A DNA stretch of 13,266 nt from Candidatus Odinarchaeota archaeon (GTDB taxonomy: Archaea > Asgardarchaeota > JAGGXT01): the NCBI GenBank assembly GCA_021162905.1, contig JAGGXT010000150.1, forward strand, positions 1-13,266, read 5' to 3'. Every line of letters begins with the position of its first letter. The stretch's first letter is position 1. Position numbers and translations under genes: made by a program. Positions 1-4,884 of this stretch are shown piece by piece. Under the pieces are notes generated by a model. It saw only the letters and a list, made by a program, of their open reading frames with translations. It had not been told where the DNA came from and did no database searches.

Positions 1-33
1 AGTATACTCTCCCCTAACTGATTATTCTGAAAA

Positions 34-78
34 CTAGTAAATAATCTATTTTGTAAATTATTTTTTACTAATAGTAAA
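34..78. promoter_or_regulatory. Cluster of TAGTAAA motifs, including a perfect 7+1+7 inverted repeat
   Basis: TTTACTA at 64-70 and TAGTAAA at 72-78 form a perfect inverted repeat around one central base. A third TAGTAAA lies at 35-41. The cluster is 140-190 bp upstream of the winged-helix gene that starts at 222. The spacing would suit a dimeric regulator, but in such AT-rich DNA short inverted repeats can arise by chance. The rest of 1-221 shows no convincing gene. Confidence 0.25.
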
Positions 79-154
79 TTTTGATTGTAATTTTTCTAAG
101 AAAAGAAGAGATTTATTTTTTCCACTGGAAATAATGGGGTGTATCATCAATAAA

Positions 155-177
155 TTTAATAAATATAATGACATTAT
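155..177 (+). promoter_or_regulatory. Probable promoter with overlapping palindrome for the winged-helix gene
   Basis: A TATA-like stretch (AAATATAA, 161-168) lies about 58 bp upstream of the ATG at 222, which would put transcription start near 190 and leave a short leader holding the AGGTGG ribosome site at 209-214. ATAATG-A-CATTAT (165-177) is a perfect inverted repeat overlapping the TATA box, a position where a bound protein would block TBP. Autoregulation by the adjacent regulator is an inference. Confidence 0.35.
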
Positions 178-221
178 TATCTTTAGGAAAATGAAAATCC
201 GACAAAAAGGTGGTTAGCTGA

Positions 222-485
222 ATGCAAAAAAATCCCAGGTTATTAACAAGAAATGATTTAATCTGGATTTTGAGCAGGCTTAATGATCTTGATAGAAAGA
301 TAATTACATTACTGCAAGAAAATGGTCCAATGACTAGAGATGAGATTGTTAAACACTTAAATGTACCTCGAACCACTGTGTATGATCATCTCGTGAAGAT
401 GATGCTAAGCGGAATTATCGAAAAATATAGTATTTCAAAGAAAAAGCGCGGTCGGCCAAAGGTTTTCTATAGAGTTACGAGCTGA
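222..485 (+). CDS. Small winged-helix (MarR/TrmB-like) transcriptional regulator
   Basis: An 87-residue single-domain winged helix-turn-helix protein, presumably a DNA-binding transcription regulator in the cytoplasm. Residues about 22-40 form the first helices (LDRKIITLLQENGPMT). DEIVKHLNVPRTTVYDHLVK (about 39-58) is a typical HTH with recognition helix. The wing follows, ending in a basic turn KKKRGRPKVFY, a common DNA-contact signature in archaeal wHTH proteins. There is no ligand domain, so it probably acts as a dimer responding to a partner or simply to its own level. The ATG at 222 is supported by AGGTGG eight bases upstream. It stands alone: the next gene starts 250 bp downstream. The target is unknown; palindromes at 64-78 and 165-177 are possible sites. 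The domain call is strong, the specific family is not. Confidence 0.85.
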   Translation: MQKNPRLLTRNDLIWILSRLNDLDRKIITLLQENGPMTRDEIVKHLNVPRTTVYDHLVKMMLSGIIEKYSISKKKRGRPKVFYRVTS

Positions 486-580
486 TATTAACACACGATC
501 TTATTCTTTCCTGGTATTGAGCTAGAGTCTACTATCTCTCACAAAGTAATTATATTAAAAATCCACGTACTACTTTTAGA

Positions 581-642
581 AAAAAGGTGTTAGGGGGAAA
601 TACAGAAAAGATAAAATAAATGCCCCCTAACACTTTTTTGTC
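581..642. repeat. Palindromic repeat copy A (hairpin, 56-bp unit shared with copy B)
   Basis: GTGTTAGGGGG (587-597) and its exact complement CCCCCTAACAC (623-633) are separated by 25 AT-rich bases. The pairing extends outward by one G-T wobble and five A-T pairs (581-585 with 635-639), giving a possible 17-bp stem. The unit 587-642 matches copy B (1682-1737) without gaps. The left arm plus AAA is identical, and the right 23 bases (620-642, ending TTTTGTC) differ at one position. It lies 94 bp upstream of the XRE-CBS start codon. It could be a regulator site, a bidirectional terminator (the right arm runs into T6) or a mobile-element end. The structure is certain, the role is not. The rest of the gap 486-735 shows only the promoter listed separately. 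Confidence 0.9.
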
Positions 643-697
643 TCTATCTCTGTTTTTCTTACGGAGCTTGGTTCAATGAGTAATGGTTGTATTAAAA

Positions 698-707
698 TTT
701 TAATATA
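698..707 (+). promoter_or_regulatory. TATA box of the XRE-CBS regulator; possible near-leaderless transcript
   Basis: TTTAATATA sits about 33 bp before the ATG at 736. With the usual archaeal spacing of about 26 bp from the TATA centre, transcription would begin near 730, leaving a leader of only a few bases. No good Shine-Dalgarno sequence precedes the start codon, which agrees with leaderless or near-leaderless translation. Confidence 0.45.
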
Positions 708-735
708 GTACCTTCCTCTTTATATGTGATGTGAG

Positions 736-1323
736 ATGATGTATCTACCAACGCCAAAGGATATTAAAAAGATGAGACTTAAAGCTGGGTTGACGCAAGC
801 TGAACTCGCCAAAATGGCCGGAGTTAGTCAATCACTGATTGCAAGAATAGAGTCAGGTAGTGTGGATCCAAGGCTTTCAACATTAAAGAAAATTATTGGT
901 GTTTTGACTTCTACAGCCATGGCAGAGTACACAATTTCTGAAATTTTAAAGATGAAAAATAAGGAATTCGAGTTACCCAAGCTTGTATTTGTCAAACCTA
1001 AGGATAAGGTAGAAAAAGCTATACATCTCATGAAGAAATTTGATATTTCCCAATTACCTGTTTTAGATGATACATTAAAGCCAGTTGGTTCTATCACTGA
1101 AAGAAACCTAATGATGGCACTTTCCTTATATGGAAAGGACCTCTTAACTATGGACGTTGAGAAGGTTATGGAAGAGAGTTTTCCTATTGTAGGAATAGAT
1201 TCGAAACTCAGTGAGGTGTATTCCCTGTTTTTAGGTGGTAATGATGCTGTTCTAGTAACAGAGAAAGGACGCGTAGTTGGAATTTTAACTAAAATTGACA
1301 TATTAACATACTTAATCCAGTAG
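736..1323 (+). CDS. Predicted transcriptional regulator: XRE helix-turn-helix plus two CBS domains
   Basis: A 195-residue regulator of the archaeal HTH-CBS type. An XRE/Cro-like HTH occupies about residues 9-57 (MRLKAGLTQAELAKMAGVS, then QSLIARIESG, the recognition helix with the conserved RIESG end). A linker leads to a CBS pair: CBS1 about 80-130 (VKPKDKVEKAIHLMKKFDIS, PVGSITERNL) and CBS2 about 141-195 (VMEESFPIV, VVGILTKIDILTYLI). CBS pairs usually bind adenine nucleotides (AMP, ATP or S-adenosylmethionine), so DNA binding is probably tuned by energy or methyl-donor status; this is family knowledge. Length is normal and nothing is truncated. ATG codons occur at 736 and 739; 736 is used but 739 is equally possible. 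It converges with the unknown gene at 1333-1662 across only 9 bases, and 56-bp palindromic repeats lie upstream of both genes. Autoregulation through those palindromes is an attractive but untested idea. Confidence 0.9.
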   Translation: MMYLPTPKDIKKMRLKAGLTQAELAKMAGVSQSLIARIESGSVDPRLSTLKKIIGVLTSTAMAEYTISEILKMKNKEFELPKLVFVKPKDKVEKAIHLMKKFDISQLPVLDDTLKPVGSITERNLMMALSLYGKDLLTMDVEKVMEESFPIVGIDSKLSEVYSLFLGGNDAVLVTEKGRVVGILTKIDILTYLIQ

Positions 1324-1332
1324 TTATATGTT

Positions 1333-1662
1333 TTATGAAAATAAGGTCTTTGCCAATTTTCTTATTTCAGCCAATTCATTCTTTAGCATCTTTATTTGTT
1401 TTCTTAAATTCCTAGCCTTCTTAAGTTCATTAATTATATACACCGCCGCATTCCAGGAGCCTATATAAACATTATGTGTTCTTCCATTATTGTCTCTCCA
1501 CCTGTAATAGTAATAGCGATACACTTTTCCAATCTTGTTCTTGACTTTCTTATACTCTACCCAACCTTTCTTATAAGAAAGCTTGTCGTACTGTATCATT
1601 AGTTCATTTAGCTTCTTGGTAATTTTCTCATATCTTTGTAGTAATTGTCTTAAGTCGGCCAT
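1333..1662 (-). CDS. Uncharacterised basic coiled-coil protein with a central YYYYRWR motif
   Basis: A 109-residue protein I cannot assign. It has a charged, heptad-like helix at about 5-30 (LRQLLQRYEKITKKLNELM), a central block at about 33-70 rich in aromatic and basic residues (KKGWVEYKKV, YRYYYYRWRDNNGRTH, YIGS), and a second long basic helix at about 77-105. The centre resembles a short beta-hairpin module seen in many small bacterial, archaeal and viral proteins (DUF6788-like 'YYRWR...YIG' pattern) and in N-terminal arms of some integrases and transposases. That comparison is from memory and tentative. High positive charge suggests nucleic-acid binding. GAGGTG lies five bases before the ATG at 1662, supporting the start. 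Palindromic repeat copy B is immediately upstream (1682-1728), and the tail meets the XRE-CBS gene with 9 bases between. It is a real gene by its ribosome site and protein-like composition. Confidence 0.7.
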   Translation of the reverse strand: MADLRQLLQRYEKITKKLNELMIQYDKLSYKKGWVEYKKVKNKIGKVYRYYYYRWRDNNGRTHNVYIGSWNAAVYIINELKKARNLRKQIKMLKNELAEIRKLAKTLFS

Positions 1663-1679
1663 CCTTACACCTCTATTTT

Positions 1680-1737
1680 TAGTGTTAGGGGGAAAAATAT
1701 AAAAATTTTTCTATATGCCCCCTAACACTATTTTGTC
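1680..1737. repeat. Palindromic repeat copy B (hairpin, 56-bp unit shared with copy A)
   Basis: AGTGTTAGGGGG (1681-1692) pairs perfectly with CCCCCTAACACT (1718-1729), and T1680 with A1730 makes a 13-bp stem. The 25-base spacer is itself nearly palindromic (ATATAAAAA...TTTTTCTATAT), so the whole unit can fold into one long hairpin. Unit length (47 bp palindrome, 56 bp with the TTTTGTC tail) and orientation equal copy A at 587-642. It begins 18 bases upstream of the start of the minus-strand gene at 1662. Read on that strand, the spacer contains TATA-like sequence (about 1694-1704), so the GC-rich arms would bracket a promoter core, as an operator might. Confidence 0.9.
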
Positions 1738-1770
1738 GCAAAGTTTGACTAAAAATAGACGACATTAATG

Positions 1771-1920
1771 AATTAAATAAAATTATTGAAATTATTTAAT
1801 AAATGATCTTTATTTTTTTTGTTAAAAAGAATAAAATAAATATTTTATTGAAATTATTAAAATTAATAATATACAATATATTTCAAAAATTTAATAAAAT
1901 TGAACTTATAATATTTCATA
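1771..1920. other. Very AT-rich intergenic block (about 93% A+T)
   Basis: Within the 340-bp gene gap 1663-2002, the 150 bases 1771-1920 contain only 11 G or C. A 60-codon open frame at 1803-1985 is a by-product of this composition, being almost all Ile, Lys, Leu, Phe and Asn with no ribosome site. I see no RNA gene and no repeat array here. The block separates the repeat-bracketed cassette from the ribbon-helix-helix gene. It may simply be promoter DNA or an easily melted spacer; CTTATAATAT at 1904-1913 is a possible TATA box for the gene at 2003. Confidence 0.5.
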
Positions 1921-1963
1921 AAGCAATAGTTAAGAAAATGATAGTGTTGCCGCTAGGGTCGTA

Positions 1964-1985
1964 TTATCTATATAGATCGCGATAA
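1964..1985 (+). promoter_or_regulatory. Palindromic operator candidate upstream of the RHH-like gene
   Basis: ATCTATATAGAT (1966-1977) is a perfect 12-bp palindrome. It is followed by an overlapping second one, ATCGCGAT (1976-1983), and the pair is framed by TTATC (1965-1969) and GATAA (1981-1985). It lies 25 bases before the start of the ribbon-helix-helix gene at 2003. Small RHH proteins commonly bind tandem short palindromes over their own promoters, so this is a good candidate operator. No binding evidence exists in the sequence itself. Confidence 0.4.
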
Positions 1986-2002
1986 GAATAAGAGGTATAG
2001 CT

Positions 2003-2326
2003 ATGAAGAATGATGAGGAAAGATTAGAAGAAACAGAAGCTGCAGAAGAAGAAAAGGCATTAGTTACAATAGGGGATTTCTCTATAGAAATCGCTAGGCC
2101 AAAAAGAAGGCAATTTATAAAGAAAACATATAAGGGTAGAGAAACGATAAGTGCCAGTATTCCAGGTTGGATAAAAGCAGCGCTGGACCTTCTAGCTTCT
2201 ACGACAGATAAATATAAGGGATTTGGTGGAAAATCTAGGTTTATTGCTGAAGCTATCGAAGCCAAGCTTAAAGAAGAATTTCCAGATCTCTACCAAAGGT
2301 TTAAGAAGTTCAGCCAGAGTTTCTAG
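2003..2326 (+). CDS. Ribbon-helix-helix-like small DNA-binding protein with acidic N-terminal tail
   Basis: A 107-residue protein. Residues 1-20 are a very acidic, probably disordered tail (KNDEERLEETEAAEEEK). Residues 21-45 form a short beta-rich and basic segment (IARPKRRQFIKKTYKG). Residues 47-92 look like a ribbon-helix-helix domain: strand ETISASIP, first helix GWIKAALDLLAST, a longer than usual loop with GFGGKS, and second helix RFIAEAIEAKLKEEFP. The Gly-Lys-Ser-Arg turn before helix 2 is typical of CopG/Arc-type repressors. Such proteins act as dimers inserting a beta ribbon in the DNA major groove. GAGGTAT six bases upstream supports the ATG at 2003. It converges with iorB, with 31 bases between. 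It could be a transcription regulator, an antitoxin without a visible toxin partner, or a plasmid or virus-derived copy-control protein; the sequence does not decide. Confidence 0.65.
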   Translation: MKNDEERLEETEAAEEEKALVTIGDFSIEIARPKRRQFIKKTYKGRETISASIPGWIKAALDLLASTTDKYKGFGGKSRFIAEAIEAKLKEEFPDLYQRFKKFSQSF

Positions 2327-2332
2327 TTGGTC

Positions 2333-2359
2333 AATTATTAAACTAATTTTTGAATAATT
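2333..2359. terminator. Weak AT hairpin between convergent genes
   Basis: AATTATT (2333-2339) and AATAATT (2353-2359) can pair across a 13-base loop containing a T5 run (2347-2351). It falls exactly between the stop codons of the RHH-like gene and iorB, overlapping the iorB stop. Archaeal termination depends more on T-runs than on hairpins, so a bidirectional terminator is plausible but weakly supported. Confidence 0.3.
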
Positions 2360-2978
2360 ATGTAATATTTTCTGACATGCTTTCATAACCTAGCTTAAAT
2401 GCCTTAATATTTTGTTCATGATATTTTTCTGGAAAATAAGTTTTAATTGCCTTTATGAAACTATTCGCATCTATTGGGAGTATTCTTAGCCCCGCAATTG
2501 CACCAATCATCACTATGTTCATTGTGACTAAAGAACCTGTTTTTTTAGCTATTTCTGCAGCATTTATTTTATAGATTAGTGGAGTGAATCTTCTCAAAGT
2601 ATTTTCTATTTCTTCTAGCGAGGGATAATGTTCCTTTCCAATAGAAACCGAGGGAGGTGGAATTGTATATGTATTAATTAATACATAACTTTTTTTATGA
2701 AGTTTGTATGAGTACCTTAAAGTTTCTAAGGGTTCTATCCCAACAAGTATGTCAAGTTTTCCTATGGGAATTATTGGGCCATGAACATTTTCTCCTATTC
2801 TAACTTCGCAGAAAACTGAGCCGCCACGTTGAGCCATTCCATGAATTTCTCCTATAACAACATTAAGATTTTCTAATAATGCAGCCTCAGCTAAGAGATG
2901 GGCCGCTGTAAGAACCCCAGTTCCACCAACACCCACAAATGAAATATTTAACTCATCAATATTATGTGTCGTTGTCAT
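2358..2978 (-). CDS. iorB: Indolepyruvate:ferredoxin oxidoreductase, beta (IorB) subunit
   Basis: A 206-residue protein of the pyruvate/2-oxoacid ferredoxin oxidoreductase gamma-domain family (PF01558). It is the small subunit of the cytoplasmic IOR complex, which oxidises aryl- or related 2-oxo acids with CoA to acyl-CoA, CO2 and reduced ferredoxin. Visible are the N-terminal GVGGTGVLTAAHLL motif (about 16-29), then EIHGMAQRGGSV with the conserved MxxRGG turn, and the core strands DILVGIEPLE. Family length is about 190-210. The frame is open further upstream, but AGGAGG seven bases before the ATG at 2978 fixes that start. The gene therefore overlaps the last 17 bases of iorA, pointing to translational coupling and equal stoichiometry. 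It carries no iron-sulfur motif; those are in IorA. Confidence 0.93.
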   Translation of the reverse strand: MTTTHNIDELNISFVGVGGTGVLTAAHLLAEAALLENLNVVIGEIHGMAQRGGSVFCEVRIGENVHGPIIPIGKLDILVGIEPLETLRYSYKLHKKSYVLINTYTIPPPSVSIGKEHYPSLEEIENTLRRFTPLIYKINAAEIAKKTGSLVTMNIVMIGAIAGLRILPIDANSFIKAIKTYFPEKYHEQNIKAFKLGYESMSENIT

Positions 2979-4869
2979 GCTCCATCCTCCTTCTGATAGC
3001 ATGATAGGGACAAATTTGTGCGCAAACCCCGCATCCACTACAAAGAAATGGGTCTATCTGGGCTCTATCATCTTTCCATAATATGGCTGGGCAATTTAAC
3101 TCATCAACGCAGGTTCTACAACCTGTGCATTTTTCAGGTATGACTTCAAATGGAATAACTTTCTGTCCCTTTTCTCGCATTTCCCTTAATGTTACAAGAA
3201 TGCATTTTCCTCTTGAGATTATAACCGATATACCATCATACTCTAAAGCCTCTTTATAAGCGTCAATAAGTTTCTTCACAACAAATGAATTCACTACTTT
3301 TACATTTTTTATTCCCATTGATGCAACAACATCCTCTATTTTTATTGACTTTGTTTTTCTGTCTCTTAGTTGGTATTCTATGTTTAATGTTGGTTGGTGG
3401 CCAGTCATTGCAGTAGTTGAATTATCCATTATTGTCACTATGAATTTATGTCCGTTATGGACCCCATTAGCCAATGCTGGAAGACCAGCGTGAAAAAATG
3501 TTGAATCTCCAATAAATGCGAGGACGGGTTTTTCATTTTTGAAAATCTCAGAGAAGCTGTTAGCCATTCCGATGCTAGACCCCATACAAAGCAAAACGTC
3601 GCCGATTTGATAAGGTGGCATTATGCCAAGAGTATAACAGCCGATATCCGTTGTAAAAATGGCATCCTTTCCATCTAGTGCTTTTTTAACCGCAAAATAT
3701 GTCGCTCTGTGTGGGCAACCTGCGCACATGACTGGAGGTCTTCGAGGAATTTTTGAAATTATTTCTGTTCTAATTTTCTCTATCGCTTCTAAGTTTATGG
3801 GGGGTTGTATTTTTAGAATTTTTGAAATTGCGAAGGTTACGATATCGGGATTAAGCTCGTGATACATTGGAAGCAGTTTATCTCTCTTACCGAGAATTCT
3901 TGCTGGAATCTTATGTTCATAAGCAATCCTTTTGACCTGATCTTCCACAATCGGATCTAATTCCTCAACTATTAGTATTTCTTTGTCTTTATTATCAGTC
4001 AGAAAGTTCACTATCTTATTCTCTGGAAGAGGATGCGTCATACCTAAGGCCAAGACATTCATACCAACTCTAAGTCTTTTCATAGAATCTAAAACATAGT
4101 TTATTGCAATACCAGAGGCTATTACCGCAATTTTTGAATTCTCATTTATTATCAATCTGTTTATCTCTATCTCTTCTGAAATTTTCTTAGCTTTCTCAAG
4201 ATTCTCTAAGACTCTTTTATGTAACTCCCTGGCATGCGCCGGAACAGGAACGAAACGTTTTACGTCTCTAATAAATTTTGGTGTTTCTTGTCTTTTAATA
4301 ATTTCACCTAATGTTACTGGAGCACTCATATGTGAAACTCGTGTAGTAGTTCTGAGTAAGACAGGTTCCTTTAACTTTTCTGAAACTTCAAATGCGATTT
4401 TTGTAAAATCTTTTGCCTCTTGCGGGTTTGAAGGTTCTATTACTGGAATACCCGCAAAAATTCCATAATGTCTATTATCCTGCTCATTTTGACTACTATA
4501 TGCAAAGGGGTCGTCAGCTGAAACTATAACCATTCCTGCGTTAACTCCAACATATGCTAAAGTCATAAAAGCATCGGCTGCAACATTTAATCCAACATGT
4601 TTCATACTAACCAATGATCTAATATTAGAAATAGCCGCAGCTGCAGCTATTTCTAAGGCAACTATCTCGTTTACTGCATATTCGAAGTGAAAATTGTAAA
4701 AATAAGAGAGGTGATATAATGTATCTCCGATCTCAGAAGCTGGTGTTCCTGGATATGTAGACGCGACTCCTATACCAGCCTCAATAGCTCCTCTAGCTAT
4801 AGCCTCATTTCCTAGAAGAATTATTTTCTCTCCTGGAGGAGTACTAACAATCTTCTTAATTTTAGTCAA
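2962..4869 (-). CDS. iorA: Indolepyruvate:ferredoxin oxidoreductase, alpha (IorA) subunit
   Basis: A 635-residue catalytic subunit with thiamine diphosphate and two iron-sulfur clusters. The N-terminal pyrimidine-binding half has STYPGTPASEIGDTL (about 37-51) and NEIVALEIAAAAA. CAGCPHRATYF opens the second half. The TPP/Mg motif runs from IGDSTFFHAGLPAL to IMDNSTTAMTGHQPT. A C-terminal ferredoxin domain has Cys at 581, 584, 587, 593 (CxxCxxCx5C, then P) and 610, 613, 616, 620 (CxxCxxCxxxCP), enough for two clusters passing electrons to ferredoxin. Length is normal. The start is TTG at 4869, preceded by GGTGAT five bases upstream; no ATG in that area has a ribosome site. It lies 15 bases after the aminotransferase stop and overlaps iorB, so the three genes are one operon. 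The true substrate could be indolepyruvate, phenylpyruvate or another bulky 2-oxo acid. Confidence 0.95.
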   Translation of the reverse strand: MTKIKKIVSTPPGEKIILLGNEAIARGAIEAGIGVASTYPGTPASEIGDTLYHLSYFYNFHFEYAVNEIVALEIAAAAAISNIRSLVSMKHVGLNVAADAFMTLAYVGVNAGMVIVSADDPFAYSSQNEQDNRHYGIFAGIPVIEPSNPQEAKDFTKIAFEVSEKLKEPVLLRTTTRVSHMSAPVTLGEIIKRQETPKFIRDVKRFVPVPAHARELHKRVLENLEKAKKISEEIEINRLIINENSKIAVIASGIAINYVLDSMKRLRVGMNVLALGMTHPLPENKIVNFLTDNKDKEILIVEELDPIVEDQVKRIAYEHKIPARILGKRDKLLPMYHELNPDIVTFAISKILKIQPPINLEAIEKIRTEIISKIPRRPPVMCAGCPHRATYFAVKKALDGKDAIFTTDIGCYTLGIMPPYQIGDVLLCMGSSIGMANSFSEIFKNEKPVLAFIGDSTFFHAGLPALANGVHNGHKFIVTIMDNSTTAMTGHQPTLNIEYQLRDRKTKSIKIEDVVASMGIKNVKVVNSFVVKKLIDAYKEALEYDGISVIISRGKCILVTLREMREKGQKVIPFEVIPEKCTGCRTCVDELNCPAILWKDDRAQIDPFLCSGCGVCAQICPYHAIRRRMEHDNDT

Positions 4870-4884
4870 AATTAATCACCAAAG

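Noticed and set aside
8..18. Possible third, degenerate copy of the arm (TCCCCTAAC)
   Set aside because: Only eight bases match CCCCCTAACAC and no partner arm is visible; may be chance, or the partner lies outside the window.
828..1301. 157-codon antisense frame across the XRE-CBS gene
   Set aside because: Shadow of a confidently recognised gene; no domain and no ribosome site.
587..1728. Composite transposon with the palindromes as terminal repeats
   Set aside because: No transposase is recognised inside, and the bases flanking the outer ends show no target-site duplication; kept as repeat-bracketed cassette only.
581..1737. CRISPR array
   Set aside because: Only two units, about 1.1 kb apart with genes between, no regular spacers and no cas genes.
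1803..1985. 60-codon open frame on the plus strand
   Set aside because: It lies in a 93% A+T block, is composed almost only of I, K, L, F and N, and has no ribosome site; chance open frame.
2003..2326. Toxin-antitoxin pair with the RHH protein as antitoxin
   Set aside because: No small toxin gene lies next to it on the same strand; the neighbour downstream is iorB, convergent.
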